Positions 1 through 9,296 are shown, counted from the first letter of the stretch. The stretch: 64,000 nt of DNA from Cryobacterium melibiosiphilum (GCF_003602235.1 NZ_QZVS01000097.1:265802-329801), one strand, 5' to 3'. The notes: generated by a model from the letters alone, not told the origin. Translations and numbers: made by a program.

Positions 1-1072
1 GGTAGGGAACGAGACGCTCAGCGAAGTCAGAGGCCTCAAGCAGGCGGATGTGGTCGCCGTTGATGGACTCGGCCTTCTTCAGGTCGAAGCGGGCCGGGTT
101 CGGGTTGACGTTGACCACGTCGAACGCGGTCGTGAACTCGTCGATCGAGAACACGTCACGGTCGTGCGAGAGCGACCAGCCAAGCAGCGCGAGGTAGTTG
201 AGCAGGCCCTCGGGAATGAACCCGCGGTCACGGTGCAGGAACAGGTTCGCCTCGGCGTCGCGCTTCGACAGCTTCTTGTTCTTGTCGCCCATCACGTAGG
301 GCAGGTGGCCGAAGCGCGGCACGAACGTGGTCACACCGATGTCGATGAGCGCATGGTAGAGGGCGATCTGGCGCGGAGTGCTCGAGAGCAGGTCCTCGCC
401 GCGCAGCACGTGGGTGACGCCCATCAGCGCGTCGTCGACGGGGTTCACGAACGGGTAGAGCGGATGCCCGTTCGGGCGCACGACGACGAAGTCGCTGAAC
501 GACCCGGCGGGAAAGGTGATCTCTCCGCGCACGAGGTCGTCGAAGGAGAGCTCGCTGTCGGGCACCCGCAGGCGCAGGGCCGGAGACCGGCCCTCGGCGC
601 GGTACGCGGCCTTCTGGTCGGAGGTTAAGTCGCGCTCGAAGTTGTCGTAGCCCATCTTCGGGTCGCGGCCGAGGCTCACGTTGCGGGCTTCGATCTCTTC
701 GCCGGTGACAAAGCTCTCGTAGATGTGGCCGCTCGTCTTCAGGCGTTCGATGATGCCGCGGTAGATGTCGTAGCGCTCCGACTGACGGTACGGCTCCTGC
801 GGGCCGCCGACGTCGACACCCTCGTCCCAGTCCAGTTTCAGCCAGCGCATCGCTTCGACGAGCTGCTGGAAGCTCTCCTCGCTGTCACGGGCAGCATCCG
901 TGTCTTCGATGCGGAAGATCATCGTGCCGCCGGTGTGCCGGGCGTAGGCCCAGTTGAACATGGCGGTGCGGATCAGGCCGACGTGGGGCGTGCCGGTGGG
1001 CGAGGGGCAAAAACGAACCCGAACATCGGTTCCGGTTGCCGTGGAAAAGGGGTGCGCAGTGGTTTCAGACAT
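1..1072 (-). CDS. gltX: Glutamyl-tRNA synthetase (C-terminus beyond window)
   Basis: Class I aminoacyl-tRNA synthetase that attaches glutamate to tRNA-Glu in the cytoplasm. About 357 residues are visible; the anticodon-binding C-terminal part (roughly 140 residues in this family) lies beyond the window edge. The HIGH-type signature appears as PTGTPHVG at about residues 25-32 and the KMSKS-type loop as KLSKR at about 267-271. The ATG at 1072 is chosen because the protein then starts a little ahead of the conserved [10 protein letters not shown] stretch. It lies downstream of leuB, ilvE and the FAA-hydrolase gene on the same strand, an order also known in mycobacteria. Whether it is discriminating or non-discriminating (also charging tRNA-Gln) cannot be told here. 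Confidence 0.96.
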   Translation of the reverse strand, partial: MSETTAHPFSTATGTDVRVRFCPSPTGTPHVGLIRTAMFNWAYARHTGGTMIFRIEDTDAARDSEESFQQLVEAMRWLKLDWDEGVDVGGPQEPYRQSERYDIYRGIIERLKTSGHIYESFVTGEEIEARNVSLGRDPKMGYDNFERDLTSDQKAAYRAEGRSPALRLRVPDSELSFDDLVRGEITFPAGSFSDFVVVRPNGHPLYPFVNPVDDALMGVTHVLRGEDLLSSTPRQIALYHALIDIGVTTFVPRFGHLPYVMGDKNKKLSKRDAEANLFLHRDRGFIPEGLLNYLALLGWSLSHDRDVFSIDEFTTAFDVVNVNPNPARFDLKKAESINGDHIRLLEASDFAERLVPY

Positions 1073-1102
1073 CGAACCGAGTCTACTTTGTCGACTTCGC
1101 CG

Positions 1103-1188
1103 GTGACGAAAAGCGGATGCAGCGCGACAGACCGTTCATTATCTCCGCTGTTGGGCACTTTCAGCCCGTTTCATCCGCTTTTCGTCAC
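1103..1188. repeat. Inverted-repeat element, copy 1
   Basis: Two perfect 17-bp arms, GTGACGAAAAGCGGATG at 1103-1119 and its reverse complement at 1172-1188, enclose about 52 bp. The element fills the gap between the FAA-hydrolase gene and gltX. A related element of the same core length (78 bp between the outer CGAAAAGCGG and CCGCTTTTCG) lies at 37298-37375. It could form a long hairpin in RNA, but no T-run follows, so a simple intrinsic terminator is not indicated. Confidence 0.7.
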
Positions 1189-1199
1189 GCCGCGCGGGG

Positions 1200-1991
1200 T
1201 CAGGCGGCGCGGCGCACCGGGTTGGCGAGCACGCCGATGCCGGGAATCTCGACCTGCACGGTATCGCCGGCGGTGACCGGGGCGCCGAGCGCACCGGACA
1301 AGCCCGGAGACCCGGTGAGAATCACGTCGCCGGGAAGCAGCGTGAAGACGCTCGAGGCGAAGGCCACGATCTCCGCGATCGAGTGAACCTGCAGCTCGGT
1401 GTCGCCGTTCTGAAACTGGGCGTCGTTGATGCGGCCGTGCACGACGACCTGGTCCACGTCGAACTCGGTCTCGATGACCGGGCCGAGCGGGCAGAACGAG
1501 TCGAACGCCGTGGCGCGGGCCGCGTTGCCGTCGGCTATAGCGAGGTCCTGGGCCAGGACATCCGTCGCCACGGTGTAGCCGAAGATGACGCTCTCGACAT
1601 CGTCGACGGCGACGTTCTTTGCGAAGGTGCCGATGATGATCGCGAGCGACCCGGCCACACGCACGTCGGTGGACTGCGCGGGCAGCACGATGGCGTCCCC
1701 CGGTCCGACGACGGATGTGTTGGGCTTGATCACAAAGGTCGGCTCGCGCGGAATCGACTCTGCTTCGGCTTCCGCCTCGGCGGCCGCGCTGGCGAAGAAG
1801 TCGCTGCCCATCACGACGACCTTCGACCGCGGGATCACCGGGGAGAGCAGCTTCACCGTGTTGATGGCGATGCGCTCCCCCGTGGTGCCGTAACCGGCGA
1901 ACATCGGGTCTTTCTCCAACACGACCAGCTCGTCGTCGTCGACAATGCCGAAGGCAATGGCGCCCTCGTGGCTGAATCGTGCAATCTTCAT
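1200..1991 (-). CDS. Fumarylacetoacetate hydrolase-fold protein with altered metal site
   Basis: A 263-residue protein of the FAH superfamily, which covers hydrolases, isomerases and decarboxylases of beta-keto acids that need Mg2+ or Mn2+. The fold is recognisable from FVIKPNTSVVGPGDAIVLP (about 86-104), the GYTVATDVLAQD segment and the LLPGDVILTGSPG stretch near the C-terminus. In typical members the segment before GYTVANDVSARD reads YEGELAVVIG, with two Glu metal ligands; here it reads RVAGSLAIIIG, so both Glu are replaced while the later Asp is kept. The substrate is unknown. The gene lies between ilvE and gltX, a placement also seen in mycobacteria, and could be cotranscribed with gltX. 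Confidence 0.85.
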   Translation of the reverse strand: MKIARFSHEGAIAFGIVDDDELVVLEKDPMFAGYGTTGERIAINTVKLLSPVIPRSKVVVMGSDFFASAAAEAEAEAESIPREPTFVIKPNTSVVGPGDAIVLPAQSTDVRVAGSLAIIIGTFAKNVAVDDVESVIFGYTVATDVLAQDLAIADGNAARATAFDSFCPLGPVIETEFDVDQVVVHGRINDAQFQNGDTELQVHSIAEIVAFASSVFTLLPGDVILTGSPGLSGALGAPVTAGDTVQVEIPGIGVLANPVRRAA

Positions 1992-2048
1992 CGGTGTCCC
2001 ATCATTCGCGGTTTCAGAGCAGAGCGCTCAAATAGTGCAGAAACCAGC

Positions 2049-3182
2049 CTACGCGTCGAGGCGCGTGAGCCAGCCGTGCCGGTCAGGAAGTCGCCCGTAT
2101 TGGATGTCGGTGAGTTCCTGGCGCAGGGCCAGCGTGATCGCGCCGGCGGGGGCATCCGCTTCGCCGATCTCGAAGCCCTTGCCCTTGAGCTGGCCGATCG
2201 GGGTGACCACGGCCGCGGTGCCACAGGCGAACACCTCGGTGATCTCACCGGATGCGATGCCGTCTCGCCACTCGTCCACGGTCACCTCGCGCTCTTCCAC
2301 GGTCATGCCGCGGTCGCGGGCGAGCTGCATGATGCTGTCGCGGGTGACGCCCTCGAGGATCGAGCCGGTCAGGCGTGGGGTGACGAGTGTGTCGGTGCCG
2401 TGCACGAAGAACACGTTCATGCCGCCGAGCTCGTCGATGTGGGTTCCGGTTTCGCCGTCGAGAAAGAGCACCTGGGCGCATCCATTGTCGTAGGCCTGCA
2501 TCTGGGGCAGCAGCGATGCGGCGTAGTTGCCGCCGCACTTGGCGGCGCCGGTTCCGCCGCGGCCGGCACGGGAGTAGTCGGTGGAGAGCCAGATCTTCAC
2601 CGGGGCGACGCCGTCGGCGAAGTATGCTCCGGCGGGGCTCGCGATGACGTAGTAGCCCACGCGGTGGGCGGCCCGCACGCCGAGGAAGCTCTCGTTGGCG
2701 ATCATGAACGGGCGCAGGTAGAGGCTCGTTTCGGGCGCGGAGGGCACCCAGTCACCGTCGACGGCGATCATCTGCTTGATCGACTGCACGAAATCTTCAA
2801 CCGAGAGCTGCGGCAGGGCGAGGCGCGCGGCGGAGCGCTGCATGCGCTCGGCATTCTTCTCGGGGCGGAAGGTCCAGATCGAGCCGTCGGCATGGCGGTA
2901 CGCCTTGAGACCCTCGAAAATTTCCTGGCCGTAGTGCAGAACCGACGACGCCGGGTCGAGCTGCAGCGGCCCGTATGGCGTGACGCGGGCGTCGTGCCAG
3001 CCCTGGTCGACGGTCCAGTCGATCGTCACCATATGGTCGGTGAAGTGCTTACCGAAGCCCGGATCGGCGAGGATCTCGTCGCGCTCGGCCTCGGCGCGCG
3101 CGTCGGTCGACGGCGTGAGCGCGAAGCTCAGCGGGTAGGTGCTGGTGGCGGTACTGGTGTCAGTGCTGGTGGCGGTGCTCAT
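2049..3182 (-). CDS. ilvE: Branched-chain amino acid aminotransferase
   Basis: PLP-dependent fold-type IV transaminase of 377 residues. It moves the amino group between glutamate and the keto acids of leucine, isoleucine and valine, the last step of their synthesis. The PLP lysine is Lys215 in the context AAKCGGNYAAS; SVLHYGQEIFEGLKAY near residue 80 is also typical of the family. The first 16 residues are a Ser/Thr/Ala repeat and are probably disordered. The start ATG overlaps the leuB stop codon (TAATG), so translation is likely coupled to leuB. Confidence 0.96.
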   Translation of the reverse strand: MSTATSTDTSTATSTYPLSFALTPSTDARAEAERDEILADPGFGKHFTDHMVTIDWTVDQGWHDARVTPYGPLQLDPASSVLHYGQEIFEGLKAYRHADGSIWTFRPEKNAERMQRSAARLALPQLSVEDFVQSIKQMIAVDGDWVPSAPETSLYLRPFMIANESFLGVRAAHRVGYYVIASPAGAYFADGVAPVKIWLSTDYSRAGRGGTGAAKCGGNYAASLLPQMQAYDNGCAQVLFLDGETGTHIDELGGMNVFFVHGTDTLVTPRLTGSILEGVTRDSIMQLARDRGMTVEEREVTVDEWRDGIASGEITEVFACGTAAVVTPIGQLKGKGFEIGEADAPAGAITLALRQELTDIQYGRLPDRHGWLTRLDA

Positions 3183-4291
3183 TAGAGTCCCTTGCTGGTG
3201 AGGAGGGTCACGATCGCGTCGCCCACGGCGGCGGTGCTGCGGGGTGCGGTCTCGAGAGAGTGACTGTTCGTGCGGGTCGCGATGTCGGCGGTGACCGCCG
3301 CGCTCACCCGGGCTGCGGCATCCGCTAAACCGAGGTGATCGAGCAGCAGGGCAACCGAGAGAATCGCGGCTGTCGGGTCGGCGAGCTGCTTGCCCGCGAT
3401 GTCGGGGGCAGAGCCGTGAACCGGTTCGAACATGCTGGGGAATCGGCCCTCGGGATTGATATTTCCCGATGCCGCCAGCCCGATGCCACCGCTGATAGCG
3501 GCCGCCAGATCGGTCAGGATGTCACCGAAGAGATTGTCGGTGACGACTACGTCAAACCTACTCGGCTTGGCGACCATAAAGATCGTCGCGGCGTCAACGT
3601 GGAGGTAATCCACGCTGACTTCGGGGAACTCGGCGGCGACGGCGTTGACCGTGCGCTGCCAGAGGCTGCCGGCGAAGACGAGCACGTTGGTCTTGTGCAC
3701 GAGGGTGAGCTGTTTGCGGGGGCGGCTCGCCGCGACGCCGAAGGCAAAGCGGACAACCCGTTCGACGCCGAACGCGGTGTTGACCGAGACCTCGTTGGCG
3801 ACTTCCTGCGGGGTACCCTGACGAATCGCGCCGCCGTTACCCACGTACGGACCCTCGGTTCCCTCGCGCACGACGACGAAGTCGATGACGCCGGGCGCGG
3901 CGAGCGGGCTCGGCACACCGGGAAAGAGGATGCTCGGGCGCAGGTTCACATAGTGGTCGAGCGAGAAGCGCAGGCCGAGCAACAGGCCACGCTCGATGTT
4001 CGCGTCCTTGAGCCGCGGATCGCCGGGCACGCCGCCGACAGCGCCGAGCAGGATGGCGTCGTGCGCGGCGATCGCGGCGAGGTCCTCGGCGGTGAGCACG
4101 TCTCCGGTTTCGAGGAACCGCGCGGCTCCGAGCGAAAACTGGGTCTTCTCGAAGGTCACATTGTCGTGCGCGGTGACGGCGTCGAGCACCTTGACCGCTT
4201 CGGCGATGACCTCCGGGCCGATCCCGTCGCCGGGAATGACGGCGAGCTTGATCGTTCGAGATGCGGCTTCAGACACAACTTCACGGGACAT
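3182..4291 (-). CDS. leuB: 3-isopropylmalate dehydrogenase
   Basis: NAD-dependent oxidative decarboxylase of leucine synthesis, 369 residues from the ATG at 4291. GDGIGPEV is at about residues 21-28; the substrate-binding LRPS and [10 protein letters not shown] segments, the HKTNVL lysine and the [11 protein letters not shown] metal-binding segment follow in the expected order. The open frame runs further upstream to 4483, but those extra residues have no family similarity, and starting at 4291 matches the usual length of about 350-370. It ends in a one-base overlap with ilvE, so the two form an operon. The other leu genes are not in the window. Confidence 0.95.
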   Translation of the reverse strand: MSREVVSEAASRTIKLAVIPGDGIGPEVIAEAVKVLDAVTAHDNVTFEKTQFSLGAARFLETGDVLTAEDLAAIAAHDAILLGAVGGVPGDPRLKDANIERGLLLGLRFSLDHYVNLRPSILFPGVPSPLAAPGVIDFVVVREGTEGPYVGNGGAIRQGTPQEVANEVSVNTAFGVERVVRFAFGVAASRPRKQLTLVHKTNVLVFAGSLWQRTVNAVAAEFPEVSVDYLHVDAATIFMVAKPSRFDVVVTDNLFGDILTDLAAAISGGIGLAASGNINPEGRFPSMFEPVHGSAPDIAGKQLADPTAAILSVALLLDHLGLADAAARVSAAVTADIATRTNSHSLETAPRSTAAVGDAIVTLLTSKGL

Positions 4292-4519
4292 AACACTCCG
4301 AACTGTGGACTCGGCGATCTGCTGAGTCGATACCAGGCTGTCGATACGCGGCCGTCTCTGCGGGGCTGTGGAATCAAACCCGCCAAAACAAACCTGTACT
4401 GAAACCCTACTGCGCGACTTTGGGTGCCTATGCTGGTCAGAACCGTTCGGCCCGGCGCAGCGACGCCACCCGCGAAACGCCACCTCAGTGAAACCAACTC
4501 AGAGTGAAAGCAGGCTGCC

Positions 4520-4780
4520 ATGAGTATCGGACTCGGAATCTTTCTTATCGTCGTGGGCGCCATCCTCGTCTTCGCCCTTGACTTCAGCGTCACCTGGATC
4601 GACCGCGACCTCGTCGGCTACATCCTGATGGCTGCCGGCGCGGTGATCTTCGTGCTCGGGCTCGTGCTCGTCGTCCGCGGCCGCAACAGCACCACGACAA
4701 CGCGCACGATCGCCGATCCGGTCAACGGCGAGCAGGTCACCCGACGCCAGACCAATATCGACGACCGCGACCTGCAGTAG
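4520..4780 (+). CDS. DUF6458 small membrane protein
   Basis: An 86-residue protein with two predicted membrane helices (about residues 4-20 and 33-51) separated by the short WIDRDLVG loop, then a hydrophilic tail with Thr-rich and charged segments. This matches the small actinobacterial family DUF6458, of unknown function. It is transcribed away from leuB and converges on the MFS transporter gene. The ribosome binding site is weak. Function cannot be inferred. Confidence 0.8.
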   Translation: MSIGLGIFLIVVGAILVFALDFSVTWIDRDLVGYILMAAGAVIFVLGLVLVVRGRNSTTTTRTIADPVNGEQVTRRQTNIDDRDLQ

Positions 4781-4804
4781 CCGCGTCGATCCTCCAGGAC
4801 GCGC

Positions 4805-6361
4805 CTAGCGCGCCCGGCGCAGCGCGAGGGCTCCGACCAGGGCTGCCGTCACGACGAGGGCAACCCCGATCCAGGCACTCACGCCGACTCCGCTGTCGAA
4901 CGCGAGGCGGGCCGAGTCGAGCAGCTGCGCCCCGGCATCCGCGGAAAGTTGGTTCGACACGGTGACGGCTCCGCCCAGGGTTTCGCTCGCTGAAAGCTGC
5001 TGCGCCGGGCTCAGCCCGTCGGGCAGCACGACATTCGTGCGGTAGGCCGCCGTGAGAATGCTGCCGAGAATGGCCGTTCCCAGCACCGCGCCCAGTTCGT
5101 AGGCGGTCTCGCTGACAGCGGATGCCGCCCCCGCCTTCTCCGCGGGCGCGCTGGCCACGATCAGTTCGTTCGACACCGTCTCGGCCGCGCCGATGCCGAC
5201 GCCCAGCAGCACGAACGCGAGCGCCAGTCCGGCGGCATCGATCTGGCCACCGCTGAGGGCGATGAGCGCGAAGCCCGACGCCGAGACGGTCAGGGCGAGT
5301 GGAACCACGATCGAAGGCCGCACCCGCTTGGCGATCGGCACGATCAGCAGCCCGGCCGCGATCATCGCGGCGAGGCCCGGCACGAGCACGAGGCCGGCGT
5401 TCAGCGGGGACATGCCGAGCACGAGCTGCAGGTGCTGGCTGATGAAGAACAGGCAGCCGACGAGCGCGGTGACGGCGAGCAGGTTCACGCCGACGGCTCC
5501 GCTGAAGGCGCCGCGCTGGAACAGAGTCATGTCGAGCATCGGGCTCGCCAGGCGCTTCTGCCGGCGCACGAAGAGCGCGCCGAAGACCAGCCCGACCGCA
5601 ATCGGGGCGACGGCAGCGAGATCGGGTCCGTTTTCGGCGATGGCCTTGATGCCGTAGACGATCGGCAGCATCGTGACGAGCGACAGCGCGATGCTGAGCG
5701 GGTCGATGCGGCCCGGATGAGGATCCTTGGATTCCGGCACGAGCAAGGGAGCGCAAATCAGCAGCGGCAGCAATAGCGGAACCGCGATCAAGAAAACGGA
5801 GCCCCACGCGAAATGCTCGAGCAGGATTCCCCCGACGAGCGGGCCGAGGGCGCTGCCGGCGGCGAAACCGGTCGCCCAGACCGCGATCGCCAAGCGGCGT
5901 TCGTTGCGATCGGTGAAGATCGAGCGCAGCAGGGACAGGGTCGAGGGCATCAGCATGGCGCCGAAGAATCCGAGTGCGGCGCGGGCCATGATGAGGCCTT
6001 CGATGCTCGGAGCGAACGCCGCGATGACCGACACGACGCCGAATCCGGCTGAGCCGATCAGCAGCAGCTTGCGACGGCCGATGCGGTCGCCGAGGCTGCC
6101 CATCGAGACGAGCAGGCCGGCGAGCACGAGCGGGTAGATGTCGACCATCCAGAGCAGCTGCGTGCCGGTCGGCTGGGTCGCCTCGCTGATCGCGGGCAGG
6201 GCAAAGTTCAGCACGGTGTTGTCGATCGAGACGAGCAGCACGGGCATCATGAGCACGGCAAGAGCCCACCAGCGGCCGGCGCTCCCCCGGCGGGGTTCGC
6301 CAGGGTCGCCGGTCAGGCCGCGGGTGTGGCGCAGATCAATTTCGGTGGTGGGTGTTGACAC
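4805..6361 (-). CDS. MFS drug:H+ antiporter, DHA2 (EmrB/QacA) family
   Basis: A 518-residue integral membrane protein with about 14 hydrophobic helices, the size and layout of DHA2 exporters. The motif A region reads GSLGDRIGRRKLLL after helix 2, and the SIDNTVLNFALP segment of helix 1 resembles motif D1. It probably exports toxic organic cations or antibiotics using the proton gradient; the substrate is unknown. A TetR gene is divergent from it across a 98-bp gap holding a perfect palindrome, so repression by that TetR is likely. Confidence 0.92.
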   Translation of the reverse strand: MSTPTTEIDLRHTRGLTGDPGEPRRGSAGRWWALAVLMMPVLLVSIDNTVLNFALPAISEATQPTGTQLLWMVDIYPLVLAGLLVSMGSLGDRIGRRKLLLIGSAGFGVVSVIAAFAPSIEGLIMARAALGFFGAMLMPSTLSLLRSIFTDRNERRLAIAVWATGFAAGSALGPLVGGILLEHFAWGSVFLIAVPLLLPLLICAPLLVPESKDPHPGRIDPLSIALSLVTMLPIVYGIKAIAENGPDLAAVAPIAVGLVFGALFVRRQKRLASPMLDMTLFQRGAFSGAVGVNLLAVTALVGCLFFISQHLQLVLGMSPLNAGLVLVPGLAAMIAAGLLIVPIAKRVRPSIVVPLALTVSASGFALIALSGGQIDAAGLALAFVLLGVGIGAAETVSNELIVASAPAEKAGAASAVSETAYELGAVLGTAILGSILTAAYRTNVVLPDGLSPAQQLSASETLGGAVTVSNQLSADAGAQLLDSARLAFDSGVGVSAWIGVALVVTAALVGALALRRAR

Positions 6362-6400
6362 GATCGGAATCGCTTTCTGATTAAGGACGTGATTGCACTA

Positions 6401-6416
6401 TACCGTCCAGACGGTA
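6401..6416. promoter_or_regulatory. Palindromic TetR operator candidate
   Basis: TACCGTC-CA-GACGGTA, two perfect 7-bp arms with a 2-bp centre, lies in the short gap between the divergent MFS exporter and tetR genes. ACCGTC/GACGGT palindromes of this kind are common operators of TetR-type regulators beside efflux genes. That this TetR binds it is an inference from position. Confidence 0.7.
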
Positions 6417-6459
6417 CAGTAATCCACACTCCCCCAGATATTCTCGATACCATGGCGCA

Positions 6460-7020
6460 ATGTCGTCCCCCGTACAACCGCCTGTCCAGCCTTCGACACG
6501 CGATCGCCTGCTGGACGCGTTCGAGCACCTGCTGCTCGAGGGTGGAGAGCGTTCCGCCACCCTCGACGCGGTCGCGGCGGCCGCGTCGGTCTCCAAAGGC
6601 GGCCTGCTCTACCACTTCGGATCGAAGGAGGCGCTGGTTGAGGGCCAGCTTGCCCGGCTGGCCGCGTTCGCGGCGACGGATGCCGACAACATCCGCTCGG
6701 CCGAGGCCGGCCCGGTGGACTACCTGATCCGTACCTCGATCGACACGGGGAGTCCCTTCGACCGGGCCTACATCGCCGCGACCCGGCTCGGCCAGGGACA
6801 GCACCCGAAGGCCGTCGAGCGGCTGGTCGATATTCGGCGCGGCTGGCTCACCGTCATCGAGGAGGCCGTCGGCGACCCGGACGTGGCCCAAGCCGTGATG
6901 CTCATCAGCGATGGTCTGTACAGTAACTCGGCCCTGGTAGGCATGCTCGCGGCTCCCGTCGATCTCGAGGGTGCGGAGAGCATGGACCGCCTCCTGGCCG
7001 TCATCGCCCGCCTGACCTGA
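6460..7020 (+). CDS. TetR/AcrR family transcriptional regulator
   Basis: A 186-residue repressor-type protein. The N-terminal helix-turn-helix (about residues 12-58) has the typical ATLDAVAAAASVSKGGLLYH recognition region followed by FGSKEALV; the remainder is a helical ligand-binding domain of the kind that follows this HTH. It is divergent from the MFS exporter and probably represses it, and perhaps itself, through the palindrome at 6401-6416, being released when the exporter's substrate binds. The ATG at 6460 places the HTH at the usual distance from the N-terminus. Confidence 0.92.
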   Translation: MSSPVQPPVQPSTRDRLLDAFEHLLLEGGERSATLDAVAAAASVSKGGLLYHFGSKEALVEGQLARLAAFAATDADNIRSAEAGPVDYLIRTSIDTGSPFDRAYIAATRLGQGQHPKAVERLVDIRRGWLTVIEEAVGDPDVAQAVMLISDGLYSNSALVGMLAAPVDLEGAESMDRLLAVIARLT

Positions 7021-7035
7021 GCACCGTTTCGCGCG

Positions 7036-7065
7036 CGGATGCCGGGGCAAGGCCCGGGGCATCCG
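7036..7065. terminator. Hairpin built from CGGATGCC/GGCATCCG
   Basis: CGGATGCC at the left and GGCATCCG at the right flank a GC-rich centre just after the tetR stop codon, in the gap where tetR and serA converge. It is a plausible bidirectional terminator hairpin, though no T-run follows. The arms are copies of the word over-represented across the window. Confidence 0.5.
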
Positions 7066-7072
7066 TCGCCGT

Positions 7073-7138
7073 CGCGCGGGTGCTGCGCGGCTGCGCGGGG
7101 AGTGCGCGCCACCCGCGCAGCGGCGCAGTACCCGCGCG
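7073..7138. terminator. Large 27-bp imperfect stem-loop
   Basis: Arms at 7073-7099 and 7112-7138 pair over 27 bp with only two mismatches, leaving a 12-nt loop. The stem is almost all G and C. It sits between the convergent tetR and serA genes directly beside another hairpin and probably stops transcription from both sides. A structural or repeat element is an alternative. Confidence 0.6.
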
Positions 7139-7188
7139 GCGCCCGGGTGGCACACCGACGTTCGCGCTGGGCACTGCTGGTAGTGCTG

Positions 7189-8781
7189 CTACTCCGTGAT
7201 GTCGATCTCGACCATGACGTCGGCGTCGATGGCGGCCCGCACCGAAGCGAGCAGTCCGGCGGGAACCTCGGAGTCGACGGTCAGCACGCTGAGTGCCTTG
7301 CCGCCGGCCTCGTGGCGGGCGATCTGCATGCCGGCGATGTTGATGCTGGCCTCGCCGAACTCGCGACCGTAGACCGCGACGATGCCGGGGCGGTCGGTGT
7401 AGATCATCACGATGAGGTTCTTCGCGAAGGGAACCTCGACGTCGTAGCCGTTGACCTCGGTGATCTTCTCGATCTGCTTGGTGCCCATGAGCGTGCCGGA
7501 GACCGACACCTGCGAGCCGTCGGCCAGCGCGCCGCGCAGGGTGATGACGTTGCGGTATTCCGGGCTGACGGCATCCGTGATCATGCGCACGGCGACGCCG
7601 CGCTGCTCGGCGAGCAGCGGCGCGTTCACGTATGAGACGGTCTCGCTGACGACGTTTGTGAAGATGCCCTTGAGGGCGGCGAGCTTGAGCACGCTCACGT
7701 CATAGTCGACGAGTTCACCGCGAACCTCGATGTCCACGCTCGTGAGCGGGCTGTGGGCGGCCAGTCCGGAGAAGACCTGGCCGAGCTTCTCGACGAGCGG
7801 GATGCCGGGGCGCACGTAGGGGTCGATGACGCCGCCGGCGACGTTGACCGCGTCGGGAACGAGCTCGCCGGAGAGCGCGAGCCGCACGGACTTGGCGACA
7901 GAGACGCCGGCCTTCTCCTGTGCTTCGTCGGTCGAGGCGCCGAGGTGCGGGGTGGTGATGATGTTCTCGAGGCCGAGCAGCGGCGAGTTCGTGGGCGGCT
8001 CGCTGACGAAGACGTCGAGGCCGGCGCCGGCGATGGTTCCGGCGACGAGGGCCGCGTGCAGCGCCTCTTCGTCGACGAGGCCGCCGCGGGCGACGTTCAC
8101 GACGAACGCGGTCGGCTTCATCAGCTTGAGCTGGGCTTCGCCGATCATGCCGGTGGTCTCGGGGGTCTTCGGCATGTGGATCGTGACGAAGTCGGACTGC
8201 GCGAGCAGCTCGTCGAGGGACACCGGGGTGACGCCGAGCTGCTGGGCGCGAGCCGAGGTGATGTAGGGGTCGTAGGCGATGACGTTGACGCCGAAGGCCT
8301 GCATCCGCGCAGTGATGAGGGCGCCGATGCGGCCGAGGCCGATGATGCCGATGGTCTTTTCATAGAGCTCGACGCCGGTGTACTTGGAGCGCTTCCACTG
8401 TCCCTCGGCGAGGGCGCCGGAGGCGGCCGGGATGTGACGGGCCAGGCTCAGGATGTGGCCGACGGTCAGTTCAGCGGCGGAGATGATGTTCGAGGTCGGG
8501 GCGTTGACGACCATGACGCCGGCCGCGGTGGCGGCCTTGATGTCGACGTTGTCGAGTCCGACTCCGGCGCGGGCGATGACCTTGAGCTGCGGGGCGGCCT
8601 TGATCGCTTCGGCGTCCATTTTCGTCGCCGAACGCACCAGAATGGCGTCGGCGGTGGCCAGTTCGGCGAAGAGCGCGGACCGGTCCGTTCCATCTACGTG
8701 GCGCACGTCAAAATCGGGCCCGAGGGCATCGACGGTAGCGGGCGATAGTTCTTCGGCAATCAGGACAACGGGCTTCGACAC
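7189..8781 (-). CDS. serA: D-3-phosphoglycerate dehydrogenase, long form
   Basis: Catalyses the first step of serine synthesis, 3-phosphoglycerate to phosphohydroxypyruvate, with NAD. The 530-residue length is that of the type 1 enzyme. The substrate/NAD domains contain GLGRIG at about 148-153, the catalytic Arg in NVARGG, Glu in FVSEPP and His in TPHLGAST; the middle domain and a C-terminal ACT domain (about 455-530) follow, so serine feedback inhibition is likely. The start codon has AAGGAT just upstream, and the upstream gap carries two GGTAAACA direct repeats near 8802-8823 of unknown role. It is transcribed alone. Confidence 0.96.
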   Translation of the reverse strand: MSKPVVLIAEELSPATVDALGPDFDVRHVDGTDRSALFAELATADAILVRSATKMDAEAIKAAPQLKVIARAGVGLDNVDIKAATAAGVMVVNAPTSNIISAAELTVGHILSLARHIPAASGALAEGQWKRSKYTGVELYEKTIGIIGLGRIGALITARMQAFGVNVIAYDPYITSARAQQLGVTPVSLDELLAQSDFVTIHMPKTPETTGMIGEAQLKLMKPTAFVVNVARGGLVDEEALHAALVAGTIAGAGLDVFVSEPPTNSPLLGLENIITTPHLGASTDEAQEKAGVSVAKSVRLALSGELVPDAVNVAGGVIDPYVRPGIPLVEKLGQVFSGLAAHSPLTSVDIEVRGELVDYDVSVLKLAALKGIFTNVVSETVSYVNAPLLAEQRGVAVRMITDAVSPEYRNVITLRGALADGSQVSVSGTLMGTKQIEKITEVNGYDVEVPFAKNLIVMIYTDRPGIVAVYGREFGEASINIAGMQIARHEAGGKALSVLTVDSEVPAGLLASVRAAIDADVMVEIDITE

Positions 8782-8890
8782 GAAATCGGATCCTTCGATA
8801 GCGGTAAACAGGGACTGGTAAACACTGCACTAATGCCGCAGCGGTGAGGCGCCAGATACCTTTTCACCTTACCGGCTGCACAATAGAGCC

Positions 8891-9292
8891 ATGAGCACTG
8901 CGTCGGTAGAAGGCATCCAACTGGTTCTGCGCGTCATCCTCGCGGGGGTGTTCATCTTCATGGGCGTGCTGCATTTTCGAGCGGATGCCCAGCGCACCAT
9001 GGCCAAGATCATCCCGCCGCGGTTGCGCTTCACCGGAATCGCGAACCCGCGCAACCTCGTGATCTTCACCGGGGTGTGTGAGATCGCCGGCGGCATCGGC
9101 CTGCTCCTGCCGGCCACAAGCGTCGCGGCAGCGATCGCCCTCGCCGTGTTCCTCGTGGCGGTGTTTCCCGCCAACGCCTTCGCCGCGGCACACCCCGAAC
9201 GCTTCGGGCGGCTCGCGATTCCGTTCGGCCCCCGGTTGACGGCGCAGATCGTGATGATCGCGCTCGTGCTGTTCTCGGTCTGGAAGTGGTGA
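8891..9292 (+). CDS. DoxX-like membrane protein
   Basis: A 133-residue protein with four hydrophobic segments. The first, VLRVILAGVFIFMGVLHF, followed by a region ending in NLVIFTGVCEIAGGIGLLLP, is typical of the DoxX/DoxD-like family of small membrane proteins. Members have been linked to redox processes, but the role here is unknown. It is a single gene divergent from serA and convergent with the next gene; the stop codons are only a few bases apart. Confidence 0.85.
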   Translation: MSTASVEGIQLVLRVILAGVFIFMGVLHFRADAQRTMAKIIPPRLRFTGIANPRNLVIFTGVCEIAGGIGLLLPATSVAAAIALAVFLVAVFPANAFAAAHPERFGRLAIPFGPRLTAQIVMIALVLFSVWKW

Positions 9293-9296
9293 CCGT

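Noticed and set aside
3182..4483. Longer leuB starting upstream at 4483
   Set aside because: The added 64 residues are Arg-rich without family similarity; ATG 4291 gives a normal length.
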